Shown: positions 52,102 to 60,983 of the stretch, one piece after another
Layout of the letters: each line of letters opens with the position of its first letter
Numbering within the stretch: the first letter of the stretch is position 1
NCBI RefSeq assembly: GCF_014323405.1
Contig: NZ_JACRWE010000008.1
Coordinates: 59,801-123,800 of the forward strand
From: Romboutsia faecis
Lineage (GTDB): Bacteria > Bacillota > Clostridia > Peptostreptococcales > Peptostreptococcaceae
Direction of reading: 5' to 3'
Length of the DNA stretch: 64,000 nucleotides
Made by a program: the position numbers and the translations under genes
The notes under the pieces: model-generated
Databases searched by the model: none
Seen by the model: the letters and a program-made list of their open reading frames with translations, nothing else
What the model was told of the DNA's origin: nothing

Positions 52102-52933
52102 AGATAAACTTTGTATAATTAATGAGATATTGAAAGAGTTTATATTAGATAATGACAAGAATAAAACTTGGATATATCAAATAAATCAATCTGATGAGTG
52201 GTTAGATGCTACTTACGAAGCATTCCTGGAAATGGAAAGTGAGTTTCATAACCTTCTTAAAATTCAAAGATCGAAGATAATAGAAAGTATCGAAAATGGG
52301 GCAGTAACAAATGAGATACTTAAGATATATATAGAAAATATAGAAAAGCAGCAAGTTTTATATGAGCAAATAGTATATAAAAACTTTTTAAATATAATGA
52401 ACTTGGTTAAACAAGAAATACTTTCAGAACTAGGTCAAACAAGTGTATCAATAACGTTTGACTTACTAAATGAAAAAGCACTTAAATTTTTAGAAGATAA
52501 GAAGATTAAGTTTGCAATAAAAGTAGCAGATACCACACATAAAGCTATTATAAATGAATTAGCAGAAGGATTTGAAAAGGGCGAAAGTATACAAGAGTTA
52601 TCTAATAGAATTAAGAATATGCCTGAGTTTGATATGAAAAGAGCTACAGTAGTTGCTAGAACGGAAATAATAAGTTCAAGTAATGCAGGAACACTACAAG
52701 GGTATAAAGAAAGTGGAGTTGTTATAGGTAAAGAATGGAGTTCTACTAAGGATGAAAGAACTAGAGATCATCATAAAGATGTAGAAGGACAAAGAGTTGC
52801 ACTTGATAATCCATTTATTGTTGATGGAGATTTACTAGATTATCCTGGAGATAATAGCTATGATGCCAAAGCTTCTAATGTTATTCAATGTAGATGTTCA
52901 TTAAAACCTATACTGGAAGGTGAGGTGATATAG
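52094..52933 (+). CDS. Mu gpF-like head morphogenesis protein
   Basis: 279 residues. The N-terminal ~150 residues are helical; the C-terminal Phage_Mu_F domain shows ATVVARTEIISSSNAGTLQG, WSSTKDERTRDHHKDVEGQR (Ser-Thr, Asp, Arg, His typical) and the closing NVIQCRCSL Cys pair. A minor head protein near the portal needed for procapsid assembly and possibly ejection. Confidence 0.93.
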   Translation: MDKDKLCIINEILKEFILDNDKNKTWIYQINQSDEWLDATYEAFLEMESEFHNLLKIQRSKIIESIENGAVTNEILKIYIENIEKQQVLYEQIVYKNFLNIMNLVKQEILSELGQTSVSITFDLLNEKALKFLEDKKIKFAIKVADTTHKAIINELAEGFEKGESIQELSNRIKNMPEFDMKRATVVARTEIISSSNAGTLQGYKESGVVIGKEWSSTKDERTRDHHKDVEGQRVALDNPFIVDGDLLDYPGDNSYDAKASNVIQCRCSLKPILEGEVI

Positions 52934-52934
52934 G

Positions 52935-53363
52935 ATGAAACAATTAGATGTTAAAATAGCTAAACTGGATGAAGAAAATAGAATTGTAGAAGGTGTGGTT
53001 TATAGACCGTCAAAGGAATTTGATGAAAATGGTAATCCAACTGATTATACTGATAGTCATGGAGATTGGGCTACAGTAGAGGATGTTAAGAAAGCATCTC
53101 ATAAATTTATGGAGAAGCTCATGAACACAGTTAATAAAGCTAATGCTGGAGTTGATAAGCAACATAATGAGATAGGTGGATATGGATATGTTGTAGAAAA
53201 TTATATATCTAAATGTGATATACCTGATATAGGAGTTCTAAAAGACGATTGGGTAGCTGCTATAAAAGTTACTGATGATATAACTTGGAATGATATCAAA
53301 CTTGGTAATATAACTGGGTTTAGTATAGGTGGAACTGCAATATATGTGGAGGGAGGTGAGTAA
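52935..53363 (+). CDS. XkdF-like head protein / putative prohead protease
   Basis: 142 residues matching the N-terminal XkdF domain: VEGVVYRPSKEFDENGNPTD, SHGDWATVEDVKKASHKF, GVDKQHNEIGGYGYVVENYI, DDWVAAIKVTD, GNITGFSIGG. XkdF-type domains are predicted serine proteases in phage head maturation, but the catalytic residues are not certain from sequence. Its C-terminal continuation seems to be encoded in the next gene. Confidence 0.85.
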   Translation: MKQLDVKIAKLDEENRIVEGVVYRPSKEFDENGNPTDYTDSHGDWATVEDVKKASHKFMEKLMNTVNKANAGVDKQHNEIGGYGYVVENYISKCDIPDIGVLKDDWVAAIKVTDDITWNDIKLGNITGFSIGGTAIYVEGGE

Positions 53364-53364
53364 A

Positions 53365-54114
53365 ATGCCTAGAATGAAAGATTTAGATATAGACTTTATT
53401 AGTTTAGTTAATAAAGGAGCAAATAAGCAAACAGTAAAAATTTATAAAGCTGATGAAGAACCTGTAAATTCTGATGATGAAGAGTTTAGAGGTTTTTTTA
53501 ATGTTTTAAAAAGCTTTTTTACTAAAGATAAAAAAGAAGATATCAAGAAAAGTACATATGTTACAGACTTTAATCAATTAGTTGGTGAAGCCGTTATTGA
53601 AGAAAGAATTAGAGAAGCTAGATGGGCTCTAATGGATTCGTTAGAAAATACATTACTAGAACCTACTATAACAGATAAAGCGGGGCATATGGCTATTCAA
53701 ATTGATGCTTTTAAGAATTATGTATTAAATACTGTTAATACGGTAGGTATTCAAAAGTCTTTAGAGCAGATAAAGGAAATAAGAAAATCTAAGGAGGAAG
53801 AGGAAATGAAAGCAGAAGATATAAAGAAAATGCTTGATGATGCTTTAGCTCCAATAAAAGACGAGTTAAAAGTATTAAAAGGTGAAGAGGAAGCTCCAGA
53901 AGTTGATGAAGGAAAAGGAGAAGAAACTCCACCAGAACCAACACAAGAAGAAGTAATAGCTAAAGCTATAAAAGAAGCTACAGAGCCTTTAATGAATGAG
54001 ATAACAGAATTAAAGAAATCAAGACGTGCTCCACAATCATTAGACACTAATCTAGGAGCAGGACAAGAAGTAAAAAAATCTTATATAGGTGCATTCGAAG
54101 GAATGTTTAACTAG
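53365..54114 (+). CDS. Scaffold-like head protein with possible internal start
   Basis: 249 residues from ATG 53365 (GGAGGTGAG 6-13 nt upstream). The N-terminus (MKDLDIDFISLVNKGANKQ) is the segment that usually ends XkdF proteins, so this is a split or fusion form. The rest is charged and helical, ending in an acidic Pro/Glu linker and a coiled coil, as in scaffolds. An in-frame ATG at 53806 has AAGGAGG at 53791-53797, so a ~102-residue C-terminal scaffold may also be made, as lambda Nu3 from gene C. Confidence 0.7.
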   Translation: MPRMKDLDIDFISLVNKGANKQTVKIYKADEEPVNSDDEEFRGFFNVLKSFFTKDKKEDIKKSTYVTDFNQLVGEAVIEERIREARWALMDSLENTLLEPTITDKAGHMAIQIDAFKNYVLNTVNTVGIQKSLEQIKEIRKSKEEEEMKAEDIKKMLDDALAPIKDELKVLKGEEEAPEVDEGKGEETPPEPTQEEVIAKAIKEATEPLMNEITELKKSRRAPQSLDTNLGAGQEVKKSYIGAFEGMFN

Positions 54115-54126
54115 GAGGGAATACAT

Positions 54127-55185
54127 ATGACTATAGCGTTAACAAAATCGGAAATGGTATCAAAATTACAAAAAGCTAATGCAGCATCAACTTTATTAGT
54201 AACAGATCAAGCTGAAGCTTTTATATACGATATAATACAAAACTCAAACACATTAAAGAAATTAAACGTCCAATATAAGGACCAAACAAGTGGAAATATA
54301 GAAGCGTTAGAAGCTCAAACTAGAAAGACTAGAAAATTTACTTATACACCAGGAGAGGTACCAGAAGGTGCATTTAATGTAAATAAAAGAGAAATACCAT
54401 ACAGCGTTGTTAAAGTATTCTTAGATATGTGGTTAAGCAATGATGATGTATGGTACATATTACGTCAAAGAGGACAAAATATGGAAACAGCATTAACTTC
54501 TATGATGCAAGAAGCTTTTGCATTAGATATGCAAGATTTATTATTTAATGGTGATAAATCAGCTAGTTCAACAGGGCATGATGATTTCTTGAGGATACTT
54601 GATGGTTTTGTAGTAAAAATGAAAAAATCAAATAAAAAAATAAATCTGGAAGCTAATTTACCAACTCCAGAAGATTTCATATTATTAAAGAAAAAGATAC
54701 CTTCTAAATACTGGAATCATCCAAAATTTAACTTTAACTGGATAATATCTGAAAATACTAAGTTAGATATAATGAGAGAAATAATAGCTAGGCCTACAGC
54801 TTGGGCAGACAGTGTTATAGTAAATGGAGAGTTAGTTAAAGTGGCTGGATTACCTATAGAAGTTGTATCAACTTATCCAGATAATTTTATAGCGTTAACT
54901 CCATTATCAAACTTACAACCTGTGTTTACTAGAGATGTAAGATATAATATGACATCTACAGGCGTAGAGTGTGTTAAGAGAGATGCTACTTACCATATAG
55001 GATTTGCTTATTTAGATGCAGTTATAAATAATCCAGAATGCGTTGCTTGGATGGAATATACAGAACCATTAGCAGTTTTATCTTCAGTAACAAAAGAAAC
55101 TAAGCTAATAAGAGAAGTAGAAGAAAGTAAAGAAGTAGAAGAAAGTAAAGAAACAAAGTCTAAAGCTAATAAAAAGGATAAATAA
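54127..55185 (+). CDS. Major capsid protein
   Basis: 352 residues, long for an HK97-fold capsid protein but in line with PBSX XkdG types. Core features: YKDQTSGNIEALEAQTRKTR, PEGAFNVNKREIPYSVVKVF, NTKLDIMREIIARPTAWAD, GLPIEVVSTYPDNFIALTPL, GVECVKRDATYHIGFAYLDA. A repetitive Glu/Lys tail (residues ~325-352, with EVEESKE twice) is appended. AGGAGGGAAT upstream. Forms the icosahedral shell. Confidence 0.9.
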   Translation: MTIALTKSEMVSKLQKANAASTLLVTDQAEAFIYDIIQNSNTLKKLNVQYKDQTSGNIEALEAQTRKTRKFTYTPGEVPEGAFNVNKREIPYSVVKVFLDMWLSNDDVWYILRQRGQNMETALTSMMQEAFALDMQDLLFNGDKSASSTGHDDFLRILDGFVVKMKKSNKKINLEANLPTPEDFILLKKKIPSKYWNHPKFNFNWIISENTKLDIMREIIARPTAWADSVIVNGELVKVAGLPIEVVSTYPDNFIALTPLSNLQPVFTRDVRYNMTSTGVECVKRDATYHIGFAYLDAVINNPECVAWMEYTEPLAVLSSVTKETKLIREVEESKEVEESKETKSKANKKDK

Positions 55186-55187
55186 AT

Positions 55188-55520
55188 ATGGATAGTATTC
55201 TTGATGAAGTAAAAATAACTTTAGGATTAAGCTCATCTGATAAGGATGAGCTTTTATTATCTTTAATAAAAAGAAATTCACAAACAGTTATTAATTATAT
55301 AAAAGAACAAAAAGTACCTTTGGAGCTTGAGTATATAGTTGTAGAGTTGGTTATAGCTAGGTATAATCGTATAGGTAGTGAGGGACTTAATAGTGAAAAT
55401 AGTGATGGAGTAAGTTTTTCGTACAGCAATAATTTATTGGAGGGCTATAAAAAGGATTTAGATAGATATATTGCATATAAGAAATCCCAACTAGACAAGG
55501 TTAAGGTGAGATTAATATGA
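55188..55520 (+). CDS. Head-tail connector (phage_connect/gp6-like)
   Basis: 110 residues, all helical: LGLSSSDKDELLLSLIKRNS, QTVINYIKEQKVPLELEYIV, VELVIARYNRIGSEGL, GVSFSYSNNLLEGYKKD. The profile matches phage head-tail connector/adaptor proteins (PF05135) that sit below the portal. Follows the capsid gene by 2 bp and overlaps the next. Confidence 0.85.
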   Translation: MDSILDEVKITLGLSSSDKDELLLSLIKRNSQTVINYIKEQKVPLELEYIVVELVIARYNRIGSEGLNSENSDGVSFSYSNNLLEGYKKDLDRYIAYKKSQLDKVKVRLI

Positions 55521-55825
55521 GGTTTAATACTAGAGTGGATTTATATGAAGTAAGTAGAGTAAATGATGGGCAAGGTGGTCGTATAGAGAATAAAAGTCTT
55601 TACAAATCTATATATTGTAATTTATCTCTATTAAGTTTAGAAAAACAAATACAATTATTTGGAGTTGCTAACCATGAGTCTTATAACCTTACGACTATAG
55701 ATACTATAGATATTGATATTTTTTATGTCTTAATAGATGGCCAATACTATAAACCTACACATAAACCTAAAAGAATAAAAAATAAAACTTATGTAACTTT
55801 AGATAGGTTAGAACATGCGAATTAA
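55517..55825 (+). CDS. Head-tail stopper / joining protein
   Basis: 102 residues, beta-rich: MRFNTRVDLYEVSRVNDGQG, then YCNLSLLSLEKQIQLFG and FYVLIDGQYYKPTHKPK. The start MRxxxRVxLY and position between connector and gp10 genes fit head-closure (H_T_join/DUF3599-like) proteins. The overlap on both sides indicates coupled translation. Confidence 0.75.
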   Translation: MRFNTRVDLYEVSRVNDGQGGRIENKSLYKSIYCNLSLLSLEKQIQLFGVANHESYNLTTIDTIDIDIFYVLIDGQYYKPTHKPKRIKNKTYVTLDRLEHAN

Positions 55826-56258
55826 AGTTAATGCAAATAACATAATAGATCTTGTTACATATTTACAAGGGTATAAAGAGTATGTAGTAACTGAAACGGA
55901 TAAGTCTAGAAAAAAACATGCGTATATGATTGAAAGTATGGCAAAAGGAAAAGTTGCAGTAGATACATCTAGGCTTAAAACTAGTATTCATACTAAGCAT
56001 GAGGGAAATTCCTCTTTAGTTGGTACTAATGTTAAATATGCAAGAGCTAGAGAATTTGGAAGTAAGGCTTATGTTATAAAACCTAAAAAAGCAAAATTTT
56101 TAAGGTTTAGAGGAAGAGATGGTAATTGGGTATTTGTTAAAAAAGTAAATTATCCAGCAGGAAGAGGTAAGAAACCACATTTAATACCTTCTTTTGAAGA
56201 AATAACTCCTAAATTTTCTGACGACGTAGAAAGGATACTTTTTAGTTATGATAAATAG
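55815..56258 (+). CDS. HK97 gp10-family tail component
   Basis: 147 residues. YMIESMAKGKVAVDTSRLKTSIHTK, with VGTNVKYARAREFGS and PAGRGKKPHLIPSFEEI, is the usual gp10/tail-completion profile (each segment quoted is a part of the family's core). It probably forms the tail-completion ring. Adjacent genes overlap by about 11 bp. Confidence 0.85.
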   Translation: MRIKVNANNIIDLVTYLQGYKEYVVTETDKSRKKHAYMIESMAKGKVAVDTSRLKTSIHTKHEGNSSLVGTNVKYARAREFGSKAYVIKPKKAKFLRFRGRDGNWVFVKKVNYPAGRGKKPHLIPSFEEITPKFSDDVERILFSYDK

Positions 56259-56658
56259 CTTACAAACAGTTATATATCAACATTTAACTAATAAAGGTTA
56301 TGAGGTAGTTGATATTATAGATGAAAATATAAAAATGCCATATCTTAAATTAGGAGACACTAGGATCACTGATAATGTATTAAGAACAGGTGAGAAGATT
56401 CATTACATCACATGGGATTTATTTTATTGGTATGATGGAAGCAATAAAGGAAGAAAAGAAATAAATAGTAAATACATGGATATTTACAATAGTTTATATG
56501 AACTTTTATATAAAGAAGCTGGAGAGTATTTAATTTCAGATTGTGAATTGAGTTCTGATGGAGATAATGGTATTACAGAACACTATATAGATGAAAATAC
56601 AATACTTTATCAAGCCTCTATTAAATTTAATTTTGTAATACAAAGGAAGGTGATGTAA
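56248..56658 (+). CDS. Tail terminator-like protein
   Basis: 136 residues: LQTVIYQHLTNKGYEVVDII, MPYLKLGDTRITDNVLRTGE, ITWDLFYWYDGSNKGRKEIN, SKYMDIYNSLYELLYKEAG. The alpha/beta layout matches DUF3168/tail-terminator proteins that stop tube growth and dock the tail to the head. Its place between gp10-like protein and major tail protein agrees. Confidence 0.75.
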   Translation: MINSLQTVIYQHLTNKGYEVVDIIDENIKMPYLKLGDTRITDNVLRTGEKIHYITWDLFYWYDGSNKGRKEINSKYMDIYNSLYELLYKEAGEYLISDCELSSDGDNGITEHYIDENTILYQASIKFNFVIQRKVM

Positions 56659-57132
56659 ATGTCAAGAACAAGAAGTGCAGATGTACTTATAATGATTGGA
56701 GGAAAACCAGTTGCAGGACAAAGTGGAGCATCCTTTGAAGCTTCAAATGAGTTTGAGGAATTTATAGATAGAGTTGAATCTGCACAAGGTCAATGTATGA
56801 CTTCAAGAGAATTAAATGGACAAGATTTTTCAATAGATATGAATGCTGTTGCTAATTTATCAGATAAATCTGATGAAGGTGTGTTTGCTACACTTTGGGA
56901 CGCATGGCAACAAGCAGAAGATTTAGCTGTAAAGTTAGCAGTAAAGAAGCCTAGTTATGCTGGATCAGAATCTGCTACAAGTAACGTAGACAATTTATTA
57001 GAAGCTACTATGAAAATAGAAACTTTTTCGGGGGATTTTGAAGATGGTTTAGCTGGACTTGAAATATCATTAGTTGTTAATGGTTCTGTATCAAGATCAA
57101 AGGCATTATTGTCGTCAAGTGAAACAGAATAG
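56659..57132 (+). CDS. Major tail tube protein (TP901-1 type)
   Basis: 157 residues. Begins MSRTRSADVLIMIGGKPVAG and contains IDRVESAQGQCMTSRELNG and a closing ETFSGDFEDGLAGLEISLVV, features of TP901-1-type major tail proteins that stack into the tube. It starts directly after the preceding stop, with AAGGAAGGTGATG, and is followed by a terminator, typical for a highly expressed gene. Confidence 0.88.
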   Translation: MSRTRSADVLIMIGGKPVAGQSGASFEASNEFEEFIDRVESAQGQCMTSRELNGQDFSIDMNAVANLSDKSDEGVFATLWDAWQQAEDLAVKLAVKKPSYAGSESATSNVDNLLEATMKIETFSGDFEDGLAGLEISLVVNGSVSRSKALLSSSETE

Positions 57133-57144
57133 AATACTTAAATG

Positions 57145-57178
57145 AAGGGTGAGATTAAACTATTCTCGCCTTTTTATT
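57145..57178 (+). terminator. Terminator after the major tail protein gene
   Basis: AAGGGTGAGA (57145-57154) pairs with TCTCGCCTT (57164-57172; one G-T pair and one bulged G), followed by T5 and TATTTT. Likely partial, leaving tube protein in excess over downstream tail genes. Confidence 0.7.
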
Positions 57179-57209
57179 TTGCGAAAATTTAATTTTAAGG
57201 AGATTTAAT

Positions 57210-57515
57210 ATGAAAACGATAGTTAAAAAATATGGTGATAAAGAATACATAATGAAACTTGGAGCAAGACAAAAGAAAATGTACTGTGATATAACTAAGA
57301 AACCTATTTTAAGTGATGAGCAGCCTACGGAATCTGATATGTATACTCTTATTAGATGTGCAATAAGTTTCTCAAATAAATTTATAAGTGAAGATGAAGT
57401 ATTAAATCTAGCTGATGAAATAGGAGATAAAGCAATTTATGAGTTGTATGGAGAATTATTAAAGGCTATGCTAGAGGAATTTGATGATAATCAAGGAGCT
57501 ATACCCTCTAAATAA
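57210..57515 (+). CDS. Tail assembly chaperone, first reading frame (gpG-like)
   Basis: 101 residues: YGDKEYIMKLGARQKKMYCD, ITKKPILSDEQPTESDMYTL, AISFSNKFISEDEVLNLADE. A short helical protein located between tube and tape-measure genes, the usual position of G/GT-type chaperones. Its last codons ATA CCC TCT AAA TAA contain a CCC-T slip site 57504-57507 in the overlap with the next frame, which would make a G-GT pair. Confidence 0.85.
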   Translation: MKTIVKKYGDKEYIMKLGARQKKMYCDITKKPILSDEQPTESDMYTLIRCAISFSNKFISEDEVLNLADEIGDKAIYELYGELLKAMLEEFDDNQGAIPSK

Positions 57516-57780
57516 CGGTTACATAGATTGGGATAAATGTATTAAGTATTATGTCATAGAAAATCAAGTTCCTTTAAATGTGTTTTGGGATAGTGATTTT
57601 TACGAACTTTCTATTTATGTAGAGCAGTATAAAGAAAAACTAGAAGGTATTAAAATGGCAGTCATTTACGGCTATGTAAGTGCTAAAAAAAGTAAGATTA
57701 TAAACATATTTAAAAAGAAAAAATCTAAAAAAGAAATGGAAAAGATGAAAGAGGACTTAAAGAAAAAATTCAATCTCTGA
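57481..57780 (+). CDS. Tail assembly chaperone, second frame (T part of GT)
   Basis: The frame is in +1 relative to the preceding gene and is open from 57475. A weak own start (TTG 57481 or ATG 57484 behind AGAGGA) exists, but +1 slippage at CCC_T 57504-57507 would yield a fused ~189-residue protein, joining ...QGAIP to LNNGYIDWDK. The T part (YYVIENQVPLNVFWDSDFYEL, here FWDSDFYELSIYVEQYKEKL) ends in a Lys-rich tail. Such GT proteins recruit tail tube to tape measure. Confidence 0.75.
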   Translation: MMIIKELYPLNNGYIDWDKCIKYYVIENQVPLNVFWDSDFYELSIYVEQYKEKLEGIKMAVIYGYVSAKKSKIINIFKKKKSKKEMEKMKEDLKKKFNL

Positions 57781-57794
57781 AAGGAGGTGGATAA

Positions 57795-60254
57795 ATGGCT
57801 GATAAAGAGTTTAACGTAAAGATTAGTGCTGAAACTGATGATTTTAGTAATTCGCTCAATAAAGCTGAAAAAGATTCTTCTAAGTTTGCTGATGCATTAG
57901 AAAAAGATATTCCTAAAGGTGCTGAATCTGCTACAGAGTCACTAAAAGAAACTATAGAAGAGTTAAGACAATTACAACGAGAAGCTATTGGAGTGAAAAC
58001 ATCTTTTAGTACAATGAATAACGAATTTAAGGGAACTTCAAGTAATTCAAATAAATTTAATAAGGAAATGCAAAGATTATCAATGATTCTTGGAGGAGAT
58101 GTTCCTGAAAGCACTAAAAAGGCTTATTCGGAAATGTATAGACTTCACGAAGAAGCTCGTAAAGCTTCAAGATATTATGGAAAGTATTCTCAACAAGTAA
58201 TGAATGCTAGAGATGCTATAACTAAATTTGCATTAGGACTTGATGATACTACTTTTAAACAAATATACATGAGAAGTCAATTAGGATTAACTGATATGCA
58301 ATTAAGGCAACAAGCTAATAGTATTAAGTTAAATGCTCGTATGACTAAGCTTATGGGAAATCAAACAAAGATACTTACAGAAAGAATGAAAGGACTACAA
58401 AAATATGGCATTAAGCCAGAAGACATGCTACCTCCTTCGACAATAGGGCAGTTTCAACTACTTAATGAAACAATGGAAGCTAGTAGATCACCATTAAATG
58501 GATTATCTTTGGGATATAGAAAACTTGGTGGTAGTGTTGAAAAAGTTATAAAGAATTATTCTGCACAAAAAGTTGCTATAAGAGAAGCTCAAGGTGACAT
58601 GGTTAAATACGGACTATTACTTAGAGGGATAACAGCTGCAAATGCGAATATGGCACTTGCTTTTCCTATTGTTGGTATGTCAGCTTTATTTGCATACAAG
58701 ACAATGTTTAGTGCAGCACTTGAAGCTGATGAAGGATTGAAAAGATTAGCTGAGACAACTAAAGGAAAAGTGTTAAAAGCGTTAGAACCTGTTATACAGA
58801 CAGCAGGTCAGTTTTTAAAAGTAGCGCTTAAAGTTACTGGAGTAGTTTCTGACTGGATAGCTAAATTTAATGAAGCCCATCCAATTATAGCCAAAATAGC
58901 TGGAGTTATAGGATTTTTATTACCTGCTATGACACTATTGCTACTACCATTGCAAATGGGTGTTGGACTTTGGAAAGGATGGATGGTTGCTCTTAATGGT
59001 GTTTGGACTATGTTTGGTGGAGTTGTAACTATGATAGGGACTGCATCATCAACATTTTTAGCATTCGCAGGAATATTAGCTATAGTAGGCACTGCATTTA
59101 TAGATTTATATAAAAAAAATGAGGAATTTAGAGCGTCTATAAGTACTTTAGGTACAGAACTAATGAGTGCTTTTTCAAGTATTAAAGAAACCTTTGTAGA
59201 ATTTTCAACTACTATTAGCCAAACTGTTCAATCTATGCTAGTTGCTATTACAGCTTTTTGGAATGAACATAAAGACGTAATAATACCAATTGTCAATTTT
59301 TTATGGGGAATTGTAAAAGATACGTTCTTGACGGCTATAGATGCAATTAAAAATATAGTAGATGGTGGATTAAAATTTGTAGGTGGAATTATAGACCTGT
59401 TTAAAGCCATTGCAGAGGGCGATTTTAAAGCTATGTGGGAATCAATTAAAACTATATTCCAAGGGGCGATACAATTAATAATTGGCTTTATTCAAGGCTG
59501 GCTAGTTATGGGTACAGTTAAATTATTCAAAGGTCTTGCAACTGGAGCTAAAAATTTGGTTAATGGAATGTGGTCCACGATAAAAACTTTTTTTAAAAAT
59601 GGAATTACAGGATGCATAAACTTCATAAAAGATTTAGTTAAAACAGGGATAAACAATTTTAATATATTTAGGACGTTTGGATCAAATATATTTAGCGCAT
59701 TAGCTCAAGTTATTAAATCGTCAATGAGTAAAGTAGCAAATGCAGTTAGAACAGGAATGAGTAATGCTGTAAATTATTTGAAAAGCATAAATCTTTTTAG
59801 TATAGGTAAAAACATAATACAAGGACTTGTTAATGGTGTAAAATCAATGGCTAGCGCACTTATTAGGTCTGTTAAAGGCGTTATTTCTAGTGCTATAGAT
59901 GGAGCTAAGAAGTTACTTGGAATAAATTCTCCGTCAAAATTATTTAGACAATTTGGAGAGTGGACAACAGAAGGTTATGAGATTGGAATCAATAGAGGAG
60001 AACCTGCTTCAACTAGAGTTGTTGAAGATTTTGCTGAGAACTCTATAAATGCTTTTACAACTACTGCTTTACCAAGTACATCTAACAACAATAATAATTC
60101 AGTAGATAATAGTAATTATGTGATTAATATTAATGCAGGAGCATTAAATAATGAGCAGGATTTATATAAACTTGCAGAAATAATAGATAGAAAGTTATTA
60201 GAAATAAAAGAAAGAAAATCTAAGATGTTTGGAGGTTATCAACATGCTTTCTAA
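57795..60254 (+). CDS. Tape measure protein
   Basis: 819 residues. An N-terminal coiled-coil region (FSNSLNKAEKDSSKFADALE), a central run of hydrophobic segments (ALAFPIVGMSALFAYKTMF; FLLPAMTLLLLPLQMGVGLW; FAGILAIVGTAFIDLY) and a C-terminal half with repeated IKTFFKNGITGCINFIKDLV-like helices and INSPSKLFRQFGEWTTEGY, the usual tape-measure motif. It sets tail length and forms a membrane channel at ejection. AAAGGAGGTGG upstream. Overlaps dit by 11 bp. Confidence 0.95.
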   Translation: MADKEFNVKISAETDDFSNSLNKAEKDSSKFADALEKDIPKGAESATESLKETIEELRQLQREAIGVKTSFSTMNNEFKGTSSNSNKFNKEMQRLSMILGGDVPESTKKAYSEMYRLHEEARKASRYYGKYSQQVMNARDAITKFALGLDDTTFKQIYMRSQLGLTDMQLRQQANSIKLNARMTKLMGNQTKILTERMKGLQKYGIKPEDMLPPSTIGQFQLLNETMEASRSPLNGLSLGYRKLGGSVEKVIKNYSAQKVAIREAQGDMVKYGLLLRGITAANANMALAFPIVGMSALFAYKTMFSAALEADEGLKRLAETTKGKVLKALEPVIQTAGQFLKVALKVTGVVSDWIAKFNEAHPIIAKIAGVIGFLLPAMTLLLLPLQMGVGLWKGWMVALNGVWTMFGGVVTMIGTASSTFLAFAGILAIVGTAFIDLYKKNEEFRASISTLGTELMSAFSSIKETFVEFSTTISQTVQSMLVAITAFWNEHKDVIIPIVNFLWGIVKDTFLTAIDAIKNIVDGGLKFVGGIIDLFKAIAEGDFKAMWESIKTIFQGAIQLIIGFIQGWLVMGTVKLFKGLATGAKNLVNGMWSTIKTFFKNGITGCINFIKDLVKTGINNFNIFRTFGSNIFSALAQVIKSSMSKVANAVRTGMSNAVNYLKSINLFSIGKNIIQGLVNGVKSMASALIRSVKGVISSAIDGAKKLLGINSPSKLFRQFGEWTTEGYEIGINRGEPASTRVVEDFAENSINAFTTTALPSTSNNNNNSVDNSNYVININAGALNNEQDLYKLAEIIDRKLLEIKERKSKMFGGYQHAF

Positions 60255-60975
60255 AAATATAAAGTTAAATGGCATTGATATGCCAAACTTCTTAATTGTT
60301 ACAGGCTGTTCACATGATATTACAGGAACTATTGAACATGACTTAGTAGATATACCCGGATATAAAGGTGTAAATATAAGAAGTACAAAGAAAAATCCAC
60401 GCTCTATAGTTATTGAATTTAAATATAGAGATTGTGGATTTTTAACTTTTGAAAAGAAAGAAATTATATCAGAGTGGATTCATTCGAGTAATCTAAAAGA
60501 ATGCAAACTAGAATATGGATGGATTCCTGGAAGTCATTATTTAGTTGTACCTGTAGGTGATACAAATCTAAATGATAATGTTAAAATAAAAAGTTTCAGC
60601 TTAGAATTTTGCTTAGTAAATCCTTGTAGAATAGAAAACTTAGAGCAAGTAAAAACTTCTAATTTTACATACACAGGAACAGAATCCACATATCCAATAC
60701 TTGAGTTTGATGTAAGTAGTTCTTGCGATAAAATAAAGTTAGATTTTTCAAATTCATCAAAAAATGGATTTTTAGAATTAAATACTAGTTTTAATAGTGG
60801 AGATAAGATAATAATTGATTGCAAGAAAAAATCAATTAAAGTTAACAATAAAATTAATATGCCTATTTTATCTTTAGATAGTGATTTCCCTACAATTGAA
60901 AAAGGTACAAATAATTACAACCTATCTAGCGGAAGTGCAACATTTAAAGTTAAATATAACAATTTGTATAGGTAG
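60244..60975 (+). CDS. Distal tail protein (Dit)
   Basis: 243 residues from ATG 60244 (GGAGG 7 nt upstream; the in-frame ATG at 60229 lies before that site). N-terminal SPP1 gp19.1-like domain: NIKLNGIDMPNFLIVTGCS, IPGYKGVNIRSTKKNPRSIV, FEKKEIISEWIHSSN; C-terminal galectin-like beta domain. Dit hexamers cap the tube and anchor Tal and baseplate proteins. Confidence 0.9.
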   Translation: MLSKNIKLNGIDMPNFLIVTGCSHDITGTIEHDLVDIPGYKGVNIRSTKKNPRSIVIEFKYRDCGFLTFEKKEIISEWIHSSNLKECKLEYGWIPGSHYLVVPVGDTNLNDNVKIKSFSLEFCLVNPCRIENLEQVKTSNFTYTGTESTYPILEFDVSSSCDKIKLDFSNSSKNGFLELNTSFNSGDKIIIDCKKKSIKVNNKINMPILSLDSDFPTIEKGTNNYNLSSGSATFKVKYNNLYR

Positions 60976-60983
60976 GTGATTGT

